A stretch of DNA of 64,000 bases from Oxytricha trifallax (Eukaryota > Ciliophora > Spirotrichea > Sporadotrichida > Oxytrichidae): the NCBI GenBank assembly GCA_000711775.1, contig ARYC01000416.1, positions 124,001 to 188,000 on the forward strand, written 5' to 3'. The notes under the pieces are model-generated. The model ran no database searches and was not told the DNA's origin. It saw nothing but the letters and a program-made list of their open reading frames with translations. The translations under genes were made by a program, and so were the position numbers. Positions 22,240 through 34,161 of the stretch are shown one piece after another (within the stretch, counting starts at the first letter, position 1; every line of letters starts with the position of its first letter).

Positions 22240-22884
22240 CATCTTTGGTCTTTAAACTTTGTGGCGTTTCAAAAATATACCTTGAGGAATACCACTGTTT
22301 TCTACTCTTAAAAAAATGTTGTGGAGGGTATCATCATCAAGATAGTAGTAGATGATGCACTTTCTAACTCTGTAATTTTCATTGGGGTTCTCGACAACTG
22401 GTTCTTAGAAATAAGCGTTAAATTATAAGACCTAAAAGTTATGAAATAAGTAACTGGAATATAGTATAATAATTAGCAAGGGAAGGCAGCAGCGACACCA
22501 TCATCGAAGGGCAGATGTGAATCTGGATATTTACCTGTTTGTCATACTGAAGCCACTTGGGAGCGATTTTGGGGATGGCATCGTTTTCTTGTGGTTTACG
22601 TTGAGGAATACCTGTCAACTTGAATGTATTGCCCTCTCTCATTGACTGTAGCAGGCCTGGATTCACATTCTCTTGCTAAACTGGTTGTCTTTTCTAAATT
22701 AAAAGGTTATCAGCAAACACGCATGGTTGGATATTAAACTTAAAACGCAGAAGTTTAGCTTACCTAGAATGGCACCGTCTCTAACACCAAGAAACTGAAT
22801 CTTGTAATATCTAGTGATTGTTGGGTCTTGGTAGGAATTTCCTGGCAATAATAGGAGCGAATTGAGAAGATTCTTGGGTTGCAT
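22240..22884 (-). CDS. EFHC1/EFHC2-like DM10-domain ciliary microtubule protein, N-terminal exons
   Basis: Three exons: 22884-22764 (start MQPKNLLNSLLLLPGNSYQD), 22693-22535 (NPGLLQSMREGNTFKLTGIP, PKIAPKWLQYDKQ) and from 22431 (VLQFNAYFQEPVVENPN, VRKCIIYYYLDDDTLHNIFL, RVENSGIPQGIFLKRHK). Introns of 70 and 103 bases have GT-AG ends and keep phase. The third exon is the first DM10 domain of EFHC1-type proteins, which sit inside doublet microtubules of cilia. The N-terminal LPGNSYQDPT motif matches the family's start. After KRHK the frame changes and the other DM10 domains are not seen here, so the gene is truncated or its remaining MDSs lie elsewhere. Confidence 0.8.
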
Positions 22885-23169
22885 GTTCTTTGTGATTTCT
22901 TTTTGTTACTAAATTGATTTCTTCTTTATTTTGTTTATATTAACGATATTTTATTTAAAAGTTATAGACCTCTTTCTGTAATTTAAATTTTGATTTTATA
23001 ACGAATGATCTATTCTCACAAAGTTTTCCTGAATAATAATATACTTTAAATCATGTTGTTAAACTGAGATGTAGCTTGTTTTGTCAGTTATTGTTCCTAA
23101 TTTCTGTGAAGTGCTTTTCTTATTTTAAGTATTTTTCCTGTTTTCTATTTCTTACATCGATAACTACTA

Positions 23170-24412
23170 CTGTATAATTTGAAAATAAACTCGAATTATT
23201 GAGTATTATTACTATTATAGAAGAAATTGTTGGTATTTGAATTCATCATGTATGATGTCACTTTCATCAGGAATCAATTTATGCACTTGAATCTTATCAC
23301 CAGGCCTAACCATTTCATTCATACCACCATCTTATTCATTGTAATACTGCTGCTAATAGTAAGCAGCTGCAGGGTCAAACTACTAATCCGTGGCATTATT
23401 AGTGTTATTTTGATTAAAAAGCTTATATTGAGAAGTGAAATTAGTGGCTGGATAGTAATCAGCATTCATTCCACTTCCAACTGCCCCTCCTAAATTATAT
23501 TCAAACTTATATTTTTCTTTGCATTATTATGAAGCTAATTGTCGTAGAAGTTTCCTGGCTGCTAGTTATTCACAGTGTTCAAGTTGTTCTACTCTTGCCT
23601 CACTCGCTCCATCTCAAGCTCTTCCTTTAAATTAATGTATTTACAGACAAACTCAATATTGTAGAAATACATTTGAATTTGGAAAATTAATTATAATTAA
23701 ATTAAAATAAATTGAAAATCGTGGCAGTTAAAGTTTGCCAATTTGAACGATCTTGGGCTCATTCGATAGAGAATTCAAAATTAGCTGGACTTTACTATTG
23801 GCGGGTCTATTTTATTGCATCCCAGGAGCGAGATAACTTCGCTTTAATGTGAGGGAATAATTTAATGAATTTAGATGAGTTTAATTAAAGTCGAGTTATC
23901 TCGCTCCTGAGATGCGATAAAATAGTACCGCCAATAGTAAAGTCCAGCTAATTTTGAATTCTCTATCGAATGAGCCCAAGATCGTTCAAATTGGCAAACT
24001 TTAACTGCCACGATTTTCAATTTATTTTAATTTAATTATAATTAATTTTCCAAATTCAAATGTATTTCTACAATAATTGAGAGAAGCAATTTATAAAACG
24101 ATAGTGAAAAATAACTAGAAATTGAGGCATACCTGAATCTTTTTGGCCAATTTTAGATCTTCAAGTTTTTGCTTTTTCCAACGTTCTTCCTCTGTCTGAA
24201 TCTATTACTGCGGCTTTAAATTCAAGTCTTTAACATGCTCAGTTTTAGTTTCTAAACACAATAATACATCAATAAATCATTAATTTCAATAAATTGGTTA
24301 ATTGCTTAATTGCTTAAAATCTGGTAATAATTATCTTCTATTTGCTGGTATCTCTGGAATTGTCATTTCCTATACTCTTCCAGTTATTTTGCGCAACTGG
24401 AGACATTTGTAA
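23170..24412 (-). CDS. Q/N/Y-rich coiled-coil protein, unrecognised, carrying a palindromic insert in an intron
   Basis: An exon at about 24255-24133 encodes HVKDLNLKPQQQIQ and EERWKKQKLEDLKLAKKIQ and ends at a GTATGC donor at 24132. The next exon, from about 23623, encodes EELEMERVRQEQNNLNTVNN and QPGNFYDNQLHNN. After a frame change it continues NLGGAVGSGMNADYYPATNF, DPAAAYYQQQYYNEQDGG and IPDESDIIHDEFKYQQF to about 23215. The intron between them contains the 417-bp palindrome at 23658-24074. A possible 5' exon reads FQRYQQIEDNYYQILSN near 24360. The function is unknown. Confidence 0.5.
23658..24074. mobile_element. 417-bp near-perfect palindromic (foldback) element with AAT target duplication
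   Basis: The left arm starts ATTGTAGAAATACA at 23658 and the right arm ends with its exact complement at 24074. The arms match perfectly for about 150 bases and nearly so for about 185, around a loop of about 45. AAT directly flanks both ends (23655-23657 and 24075-24077). TBE elements of Oxytricha duplicate ANT on insertion, so this looks like a MITE or foldback element moved by such a transposase. It lies in an intron of the minus-strand gene. No ORF of its own was recognised. Confidence 0.8.
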
Positions 24413-24539
24413 ATAATTCCAACTATTATAATTATTGAATTATTATTAATTGCATTGGTCAATAAAAACTTGATTCAATAGCATACGAAAAACATATATT
24501 TGAATTTATACTTTAAAGATCAAGCAAATTCTTTAATAA

Positions 24540-26459
24540 GCTACTTCATTAAGCACAACAAGATGATTAAATGTCTAATCGACTTCTTAGACTCAAATTC
24601 TTAACAGGAACTGAACGATTTAGCAAAGAAGCTTAACTAAAAGAAATTAAATCATAGTCAAATTTATGTTCTGAGATATCTTAAAGTTTATTGAAAGCAC
24701 TTGGATTGATCACAGTTATCACTAAAAACGTAACTCGAGAGTATGACTAATAATAGCAAGATTTAAAGATTATGGAGCAGTCAATTGTTATATTAGAGAA
24801 GAGACTAAGCACTATAAATCAGTAAAATGAAAGATAACAGTTGCTAAATAATCTCAAACATCAAAGATAAAAAACATTAAAGAAAATGAGAGCTAAAGAA
24901 AGAATTGATTGCAGTCAAGAGCTAAAACGATTCAATTAAACAAGAAATTTAAGAGATTAACATCTTAGAGAAGAGCAGAGTAAAGCTAGATGTAAATTAA
25001 TAGGAAATCAAAGACTAAAAGATTAGTTCTTGCAATAATAACTTAGAGATAGCTCAGACTTTTCGATTCAATCACTTAAAATTACTTTAGATATGATTAA
25101 CCTGTTCTTGAAAAAGCTTAAATCGTACTTGGCAGTATGAGAAGCAGATTTAATGAAGAGCAGAGTAAACTTCAGCTTGAATTTCAGATACTTAGTTATA
25201 ATAATGAATTGCTGTAACCTTTAACCTCGGAAGATCAAGAGCAGCAAGTCTAGTAAGCTTCTAGAATAAAAGTTGAGCTCAGTTAAATTGAAATGAAAAT
25301 ACAATCAACTGAGTAAAAAATAGCGTAGCTGCATAAATCTGAATTAGTCATTAGAAATTAGCACTTTGACGAAGTTGAATCGTCAATTAGAAGCAGGAGC
25401 TCATCCTTTAAAGAAAATGATACAACTATAGCTTCATTGTTCAAGGAAACTTAATGCCTATAAAATGAAATGTAAATTAGGAATTAAATGATTATAGACT
25501 TTTAAAACCAACTCATACTTTAAAAGTCGACTTAAAATATCTCTATAAACGATTATATGTCCTAATCCTCTTTTACATTAAGCATGAATGATTCCCTAAA
25601 ATCTTGCACAAGCACATTAATGAACCTTTTAGAGTCAAATAATACCACTAAAACATTGGAATAGTTCAACTAAAAATCAAGAGTTAGAGAATTGCCAAAA
25701 GTAGTATTTCAATGAGAGATGTAAGATATAATGATATGAAAAGACAAAACTCAAGTTGAACATTATGAATCTATAAAATTTTGAAAAAATCACAGCAGAT
25801 AAGCATCACATTTTATTTAAAGTGATTAAGCCTAATATTAAATAGCAATTAGCATTCATAATAACTAACTTCTTAAATGGGAGGATATCCTACTAAATTA
25901 CCCAGTTTTGATATATAAAACTAACAAAAATCATAATATTAAAGAATTAATCCTTTAAATTACATAAGTCTTAACAATAGCATCGTATAATGACCTAAAC
26001 TAATCAAACAATATCATAAGATCAATTAAAGTCTCATAACATCTATTAATCAATAATTTTGCTTCGGCTTTTAAGAAAATAAATATGAGAGAGTTGATAC
26101 CGTGCGATAGTGCATCTACCAATGTATTTTAGTAATATCTAAATAAGGTGTCATATTATACTGATAGCTATGAAAATATAAATTCTATGCCAACACAATA
26201 TGCCCCTATTATTCTTTTTTTAATAAACCAAGATTATTTTTATGTTTTAAGGATAGTCATCACATATTTTTAGATGAGAATAGTTTTGGAATGATTAATA
26301 ACACAGACCAAGCACGAAAGACAATAGACATTAGATGTTCCCTCACTTTAGTTCAAGAAATTATACGCATTAAGAGACACCCATTCCTAAAAAATACTCT
26401 GAGCGAAAAGATATATTTTTTAATGTTTAGAACAATTTATATTAATTTAAAACATTGAG
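24540..26459 (+). pseudogene. Coiled-coil protein gene with frame changes
   Basis: A start MIKCLIDFLDSNSQQ at about 24562 leads to KLNQKKLNHSQIYVLRYL. After a frame change comes IMEQSIVILEKRLSTINQQN and 100 more codons rich in K, Q, R and L. A further frame change near 25137 opens a 195-codon frame (MRSRFNEEQSKLQLEFQ, QKIAQLHKSELVI, SLKSCTSTLMNLLESNN). The tail (DENSFGMINNTDQARKTID, EIIRIKRHPFLKN) reaches TGA at 26457-26459. These are heptad-rich coiled coils, as in basal-body or cytoskeletal proteins. No family was identified. Breaks in frame suggest decay, hidden IESs or indels. Confidence 0.45.
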
Positions 26460-26830
26460 GAAAAAAGCTGATCAAGTCTCTAAATAAATTGTTAACGATT
26501 TAAAACTGGGAGCATTTGATAATTCTCATTTATATTATAGAAATGCTCTTTCTGATATGATTAAGATCCTTCGTTAGACCATTTAGATTTTTTAAAATCT
26601 TTTACTTTTTTGTGTTCCAAAAATACCTCTTATTAGGCTAAATTTCTTCCTATGATCAGTTTTTGCTTTTATTTAACTCTATTGTAATTGCTTTTGAGTT
26701 TAATTTGGAGCATCTTATATTGTGGATGTAGACCTTAAGTTCTACTCTTATTTATTTCGTAAGATGCTCTCCATGTTCTTAGAAGCATTTCTAATAAAAA
26801 CATTTTCTTATAAGGATTAGTCTTGTAGAT

Positions 26831-27985
26831 TCAGGTTTACTTTGAGATTTCTATCTCATTCTGAAGCTAATCAATCTCTAGTTTTTAGTGAAATCTAGAA
26901 GAATAATTGGGTCTTGTTAAATTTTCAATTTCTTTGTCTTCCCTTAAATACTTTTTCTTAAGTTACTCTTGTTTGTCCACTTTCAATTAATACTATTGCT
27001 TTAGTTCACTAAGTGAACAATTATTATGCTGTTAATAGCCTTTAAAATTGACTTCTTTTGGTTTCTTGAGTTTATTGAGTAGTCTTTTAGTTAATTCCCA
27101 ATTTTTAAGTTAGATAACTTCTTCTATTTATAGTTGAATTAGTATTTCTTTTACTGAACAATAATTTGACTTTTCATCTTTCTTCCTTTCTAAATTTATC
27201 CTCTACCGTGTGGTTTTTAGGGTAAAATTATTAATAATTTTTATTATAGACCACCTAATAATTCAGGTTTATGTTATCTCATGACATGATTTAATCGTTA
27301 ATCTAGTGTTTCATTTACAATAGGTCTATGAGTAAGTAAGCCTAAATATTGCAGCTATATATGTCTAGGTTTCTTGATAAATCCAGGATCAGTTTCAAAT
27401 GGTGAAGAAAATGTTTAAGGAAATTAGTGGTGCTTGGGGTCATGTTCTTTAATAAGATTTTAAGAATTTTATGGCATTGTGATAATATGTTTAAAATATG
27501 CTATTTCTCTTTCAAGTGAGTGAAGTGAAGATCTTCATTCGTGATTTTCTTATTCTTTTTTAGAGTTATAATACCTCCAGAGCATTCATTACAAGGGTTT
27601 TAATTTCAAAGTTGAAAGTGATTGTGATTTTTTCATCTAGTAATTTTTTCTTTTTATAAAAATAATTTGTAATTAGTAGTAGTGAATCGCTTAAGGCAAG
27701 AGAAATTAAAAAAGAGATCAAAATTTAATTAGAGATCTCTATATATATAATAATCACTTTTATTAATTACACATATATACATAATAAATAGGGGCCATTA
27801 ATTATTAAATATGGCATTAGGATTTTTAGAAATATTTACCTACCCTATTGTTTTCAACTTTTTGTTGAGTATTGCGGTACACCAGATTATATTGCTCCTG
27901 AAACTGATTTTCAAAGTGCCAATTATCTCCAACGACTGAATGAGGATTTCTCAATATGTGTTTTTGAATTTTTTCTGCCATCTCC
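26831..27985 (-). CDS. Coiled-coil protein gene, unrecognised
   Basis: A 5' exon begins with an ATG near 27981 and encodes MAEKIQKHILRNPHSVVGDN and WHFENQFQEQYNLVYRNTQQ, ending at a GTAGGTAA donor near 27841. Downstream the minus strand has an intact stretch of about 110 codons (VKEILIQLQIEEVIQLKNWE, NNCSLSELKQQYQLKVDKQE, QKLEIDQLQNEIEISKQT) to TGA at 26831-26833. The composition is coiled-coil. The part between about 27800 and 27200 is only partly open and likely holds introns or an IES. The function is unknown. Confidence 0.45.
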
Positions 27986-28339
27986 ACAAATTTCAGAGCA
28001 AGTATCTTTCTTTTTTTTAGTCGTCTTGTGCGCTCACTGTATATATGTGTAATTAATAAAAGTATAATTTGTAATTATTAAGTAAAATATTAATATCTAT
28101 TTTTTTTATCTCCTATGTATATATGCACATATAGACATAATGATGCTGTTCTACATAAAAATCAATGTATTAATACAAGATATAATCAATTAAAACTCTT
28201 GAATGGGAAATCTTTGTGACTGTTAACCAAGAAGTGAGTCCTATTAAGCAAACTTTTATAAAAAAAGAGAGTAAACTCTTGGGAATGATGCTGGTAAGTT
28301 ATTTAAAAATGAGTTTTAATTCCAAAATTAGAGGAATTA

Positions 28340-31300
28340 AGAAACCTTTAAATATTTAATCCATTACTGATGCTTTGGTATGTTACGTGGTCACGCTAGA
28401 GACTTACGTATGCATAAGTCAAAACTAGAGGGCCTCATATCAAATGTACAGATTTTCCTTTATTAAGTCAATGAAAATGAAATCAAAGATGATTAATGGT
28501 ATGCTCAGCAATCTTATACTAAAAATTATTAATATAGAAGCAATTCATTAAGGAATTAAAATTGTTGAATGTAAAAATAATAGATTTAGATTATCCATAA
28601 GCAGAAAGAGCAGGGAATTGGGTTAACTTATTGATAGTTGTGAGAAAAGTGATGACATCATCATCGGAGATCATGTCATTTTAGAATATAATAAAGCCTT
28701 GTATTCTTTTAGAAACAAGATTAAAGATTTTGAGATTGACATTTAAGATCTTATTAAGGGTGGGGAAAGTATCTAATTGATAATTATCTAAGTTAATAGC
28801 TGCAGCAGGATTTCCTTGAAATGTTGATGAGAATATAGCAAGAGTCAGTGGTTCATAAGTCTTTTTTTACTTAAATAAAGCAAATGATGGATTCTTAACA
28901 AGAGTTGTTTACAATTATTTTAACAGATGAGCAAGTAAAAGAGGACTATATCCACAACATGGAATGCTGGTAACTTTATAGAGAGTAACTTAATATTTAT
29001 GATAGACAGTACCAAAAGTTATAGGAATAGTCCATTAGTACTCTTGAAAAGTTGATTTAATGGTGAAATCCTTTTCAAACATTGATGATGAAAATAAAAG
29101 TTAGCTTTAAGATCAATAGAAAACAGCTTGAGGTAATTGAATAAGAAGCTCACAAGCTTATAGAAAAAGAAAGAATTTTCGTACAAGATCTAATTCAACT
29201 TTAAAAAGATTTAACAAGCGTAAAGAAAAATTGGGAAAACGTTGACATTTAGAATAACTTGCCTTAGACAAGGCATAAATTGTTAGAATTTTTTAAGCAA
29301 GTAAATAAAATGAAGTAGCAGTTTAGAGTTTATGCTAGGCTATTGATTTAAAATATATATCAATTTTTGATTCAGATACTAAATAAAATTCATAGAAGTA
29401 CTGAAAACAGAATAAGAAGAGATAGGTGATAGAATCCTTGAGTTTTTTTTCTATCTTATAATAGATTATTGAACACTTGAATAATGCAGAGTCATTAATA
29501 TAAAGACATAGCTAAGAAGAATTAATAACTATTGATTTGAAAACATTAGTCCCTTATATATCATCAATAGAAGAGCTGTCTACAGTTATCAATTAATAAC
29601 AAGAAATAATGGGTAAAAATGTTTAAAATTCAAAATTAATTGAATAACCAAACGGTTTTTCAGGCTATTTTAATTTTATTTTTTCGCAATTCGATTAAAG
29701 TGTTCTCTATCTCAAAATTTTGTTGATTTTGAGATAGAGCACTAAAGAATTAAATAAATTAATCATATTAAGTATTAGTATATAAAAATGTAATAAAGTT
29801 TTTAAATCTAGAAATGTTAAATATATAAACACTTCTTAAAATAATAATTATAAATTATTAATTCAAAATTAATGTTATATTTATTTAAAAGTTAAATCAA
29901 CTAAAAATTATTATTAATTAAAATAAAAAAATTTCCAAAAATAGTTGCATTTAATTTGTGTTTTGGATAATATGAGTAATTTATTTAATTTTAAGGTACT
30001 CTATCTCCAAATCAACAAAATTATTAGATACAGTACCTTTTAATCGAATTGCGAAGAAATAAAATTAAAATAGCGTGAAAAAATGTTAGATTATTCATTT
30101 AATTTCGAATTTTTTAACAATTTCTACTCATATATAAGAAAATGAGATTGATACTAAAAAGCTTCTTCAAGCAGAAGAGGATATTACAGCTTAAGATCAG
30201 CATCATTCATAATAAACTTTGTAACAAAGAGAATCATTAAATGAATTAAAATCTGAAATTAGAACCATAATGGGTCTTATGGATGATTTGCATGATTATG
30301 CTACTGATGAAGACGATAAAAATAGATCATATTTATTTAAAATCTCTCTTGATTAGATTAAATAACAGCTTTAGACTGTTGATCAAGATAGCTAAAAGAG
30401 TAAGTTTGATGTAGAAACTTTGATAAGAGTTTAAAGATATCGAGAATTAAAGCTCAAGATTTGAAATTATAGATAAAGTCACTGAGATAGATAAAGTGCT
30501 GACTAGTAATGAAAGGTAAATTCTATTCATTAAAGATTTAATCAAGATAAAGTCTCAAAAAGTTTTTTGATTTCGACTTAAAAGCAAGCGACTCAAGAAA
30601 ATGAGGCAAGTAGATCAGTGCAAGTTGTTTTAAGAAGAACTAAAAAATCTATTCAAAAACTGAATCATCATATTAGTTGTGATTACGAAAAGTTAGACGA
30701 TGCCACTTTGGCTTAATTAAAGTTAATGTTAAAATAATATAATGAATCTCATGAAAAATTTAGTTTAGTCCTTGCGAATATAGATTCAACAATTACTGAT
30801 AAAATTTAACCTTACATTCCAAACAATCCTTTATCAATGAATTCAACTGAGTAAAATAAACTACTGTACAGACAGTCAGAGTTAAGATTAAAGCTTAATA
30901 ATTTAAAGAAAAAATTTAGTGATTTAAATCAAACCTAAAATCTCTAAAGTTTTAGATGCGCAAAGTTATATCAAATTAAGGAAATTAGGACAAACCTGTC
31001 TAATACAACTCTCTACCAGATGATAAAAATGATTTTATTGTTAGTGAATATGTAAACAGATCAGCTACCTAAAAGCCAATTCCAGTGAGAATACAAAGAT
31101 TAGACCAAGGAGTCTACTAGTTTGAAACTAAGAAAATTAATATGAGATTACTGGATGAAATTTTTAATGGTAATTCTAGGTGGAGGGTACACTGCTCTTG
31201 ACGACTTTATTCAAACCTATGCAGAGAGATAATTGAAGAAATTTATAATCAGAGAAAATGATGAGCTTGATAGTCTCTCACAATGCTCTGGACCAAATGA

Positions 31301-31355
31301 TTCTAGAATTTAAAGTTTTAGAAATGCTTCTATTTAATCTCGAAATTCAATATGA
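28340..31355 (+). CDS. Coiled-coil protein ending in a GAR (Gas2-related) microtubule-binding domain
   Basis: Long coiled-coil stretches come first: CEKSDDIIIGDHVILEYN near 28640; KRKQLEVIEQEAHKLIEKE-like helices near 29100; and KKLLQAEEDITAQDQHHSQQ near 30150. A 172-codon intact frame at 30570-31088 follows (KSIQKLNHHISCDYEKLDDA, SELRLKLNNLKKKFSDL). The C terminus reads VRIQRLDQGVYQFETKKINM, RLLDEI, then MVILGGGYTALDDFIQTYAE, ending in TGA at 31353-31355. The KINxRLL...GGGY/W..LD.fi pattern is that of the GAR domain of Gas2 and spectraplakins, which binds microtubules. Frame changes occur near 29430, 30465, 30570 and 31160. A TIR element interrupts at 29656-30082. Confidence 0.6.
29656..30082. 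mobile_element. 427-bp TIR element inside the GAR gene
   Basis: TTTTTCAGGCTATTTTAATT at the left and its near-complement at the right (ending at 30082) form terminal inverted repeats that continue through TCGCAATTCGATTAAA. Inside the left arm a stem-loop and the motif TGAGATAGAGCACT (about 29718-29732) match the subterminal motif of the elements at 58119 and 59565. A 9-base direct repeat, AAAAATGTT, at 29615-29623 and 30078-30086, may be the pointer of the IES containing it. No 3-base target duplication was obvious. Confidence 0.6.
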
Positions 31356-31472
31356 AGAGTATTTATTATTTAATTCATTATAATTCAAAAACTCTAAATA
31401 TAAGACTTTTTGCAATTATATTTTTACTTATAAAACTTAGAACTTTCTTAAACCAATTTAATGTTTTTAATT

Positions 31473-32149
31473 CAGTCAAAATATGATAAAAATTTGAAAT
31501 AGATAAATCCTAAAATACAAAGAAATATTTAATTAAAACATACTTGAATCATTATTATAATTATTTTTATAAAATTGATTGATTTTTTTAATTATTATAT
31601 ATGTTTGGGACAAAGTAGCAAAATTTATATATTTTTACCACTTGGTCCCAATTCTTATATTTATAATTATTATTTTAATTTAAAATACAATTAATTAAAA
31701 AATGTAAATTAGAAATGAAATTACTTTTATGAACATATGAAATTTAATTTATTCAAATTATTTAATTTATATCACTTAGGTAGTTAAATACTTACAAAAT
31801 TGTTATATTTTAACTTATATTACTAAATACAGAACTATTTTTATTATTTATTCATGTTTTAATTTATTAGTAAACTACACGTAATTTTATTAGAGAAATC
31901 ATTTAATTTTGAATAATTTCTCTTTTCTCTCATATTTAAACATTTGTAATAATATTATTAATAAATAGACTGGGACTAAGTTGCAAAATTAAATGGCTTT
32001 TACTACTTGGTCCCAATAAATAAATATAAATAAAATAAATAAAACAAATTTATAAAAAATAATTATAAAAAGTTATCAAACAAAATATTTATATACCATT
32101 CTATATTTTAAGGTTTTCTCTATTTCAGATTTTTATCATATTTTGACTG
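31473..32149. mobile_element. 677-bp TIR element with ATT target duplication and internal hairpins
   Basis: CAGTCAAAATATGATAAAAA at 31473 is repeated in inverted orientation, ending TTTTGACTG at 32149. Similarity continues inward for about 50 bases. ATT flanks both ends (31470-31472 and 32150-32152), as expected for an ANT-targeting transposase. Two hairpins of one sequence type lie inside, with stems GGGACCAAGTGGTAAAA-like at about 31609-31655 and 31974-32020. No ORF was recognised. It sits just past the 3' end of the GAR gene. Confidence 0.7.
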
Positions 32150-32152
32150 ATT

Positions 32153-32808
32153 ATATTATTTCTTAAATTGAAATTATTTTACTTAGTGCTCATTTTTTTA
32201 TTTATTTTCAGTTATGAGTAATTAATGAATTATATTTACTGAATACCTTTTCTAACATGTATTTTAATAAGAATATTTTCATTTATTTGAAAGCAAAATT
32301 CAAAAAAACCTATTCATTATTTTTGCTTTCAAGAGCGTAAATAAAATAGTATATTTAAATTTGCACTGCTGATTACAGAAAATTATCATAATTAGTACTC
32401 ATGCAGTACTACTTATAGTCAACTTATAATCTTATTAAGTTTGAGATTATGAAATGTAATATATGTATTGATATAAATTTAGATAAAAATTAACAAAATT
32501 TTTATCTTAATTTATAAATTTGTATAATTTGTAATATTTTTATTTGAACCATTATGATATTGTTTAGGATAATGAAATTTAACAAGTAATTAAATTATTT
32601 AGTTTCTCATTTAAGAATCAACTTCTTCAGTTAAAATGGTCGGGTTAAATTTATTAGTTACTCTTCAATTTTTTAAATTGTTCTAAACATCAAACAGCTT
32701 GTAAAATCTATAATTTTAAGCTCTATTCTATCCATCATTACAATTGAATTATCTCCAATTCTCCAAATAGTACTTTCCTCACAATCTAAAATTGTGTGTC
32801 AAACCTTT
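32153..32808. other. AT-rich spacer
   Basis: No supported gene. The DNA is very AT-rich between the TIR element and the minus-strand fragment, with long A/T runs only. Confidence 0.35.
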
Positions 32809-33005
32809 CTCTTTGACTTGAAGTTCCTCTTAATTCTTTCAATCTCCTTAGCTCTCAATATCTTCAAATTTTCATTCCCTTTTAAAAATATATCCTCAGC
32901 ATCGTTTGATCTTTTCTTTGAGATTCTTAATCTTTAAACACCAATAGCTCCCAGATCATGTTTCTCTTAATTTTATTTCACTTATCCGTTTAATATACAA
33001 CTAGA
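32809..33005 (-). CDS. Unrecognised C-terminal fragment, basic
   Basis: The minus strand reads KHDLGAIGVQRLRISKKRSN, then DAEDIFLKGNENLKILRAKE and IERIKRNFKSKRKV to TGA at 32809-32811 without interruption. The end is strongly basic. No family was recognised. Other minus-strand pieces may follow upstream to about 33600, but they are AT-rich and not supported. Confidence 0.35.
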
Positions 33006-33705
33006 GAGCGTTTTGCTTACGGTCTGGAACCCATTGTGTCCTCAATCAGTTGATTAAAAAATGGATTCACTGTTTATTTTGTTATAATTTATTTTAGATA
33101 ACATGAAATTTAATAAGATATTATGCTTAAAGGAGTTATAATAAGTATAATTATAATTATAAGTCTTTCTCTTTTCTTTAGATGACTCTCCTAGTTGACC
33201 ACGCTTCTTCTAGCTTCTCTTTAGTTTGCTCTAAAATACTCTCATTAGTATTGGCTAATGGAATCTTTCTTCGTTTCAGTGTAAAATATTTAGCGCTTAA
33301 TAAATACATATTTAAATTTAGATAGAATTAATGTACAAAGAGGAAATTAAACCCTTCTTACATTCAATTATTGGCAATTTCCTTTACGGAGCATCACCCC
33401 CAAAGTTTTAACTGCCTAAGAATATTGAATTAATTATATGATTATCTAATTAAGTCCTCCCTAATTCTCTAAGTAATGTATTAGCAATTATTGATTCGTT
33501 GTTATTTGAAAACTTAGTTTTCTCTTTCCTTAGAGTTGAATTCTTTTCTGTAGCTCATAAAGTTAAATATCTTGCTTTGCACACTAAAAATTATTGTTAA
33601 AATTTAAAGATCCTTACAGCAAGTAAGTATTGTATAGCTTAGCGATCTAAAAATTTAGAAAACTGCAGTGGAGTAACTTCATATTCCAAAAGTCACTAAA
33701 TTTAA

Positions 33706-34140
33706 ATGAGCCAATACAAGCCATACTCTCAGCAGTCAACACCCTACACCAAAAGCTCACTACAATGCTTGATTTATAAATCTAACACAGCATCATGTAT
33801 GTATTTTAAGACTTTTTATTAAATTTTGATATGCTCTAATCTCTTATTGTTCTCAATTTAATTTAGATTGTTAAAATACAGATAATCTTTTAAATACAGA
33901 ATTTTTTCTTAAATATAGGACAAAAAGTTCTAATTTTTCTAATTTTAATGATGATTATGAGGTTTTTATCTTTAGGCTGGACTTAAGTTATCAAAGTTAT
34001 GGAGTTTATTATTGAGCAAATTGTAGTCACTTTTCAAAGAATCAAGTCTCTATACACTAATCAGAAAATTAACTCAACTATAATGTATTAAACTCTATGG
34101 AAGTTAAGATAGTAATTAAATAAATAAATATAAAAGCTGT
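33706..34140 (+). CDS. Unrecognised short gene start with a 69-base intron
   Basis: The ATG at 33706 opens MSQYKPYSQQSTPYTKSSLQ to a GTATGT donor near 33798. The intron ends in TTTAG near 33866, and the frame goes on NTDNLLNTEFFLKYRTKSSN to about 33960. The tail, KLWSLLLSKLQSLFKESSL, runs in AT-rich sequence. It could be the 5' part of the large coiled-coil gene that follows, or a separate small gene. Confidence 0.35.
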
Positions 34141-34161
34141 TTAATTTAATAATTATAAAAA

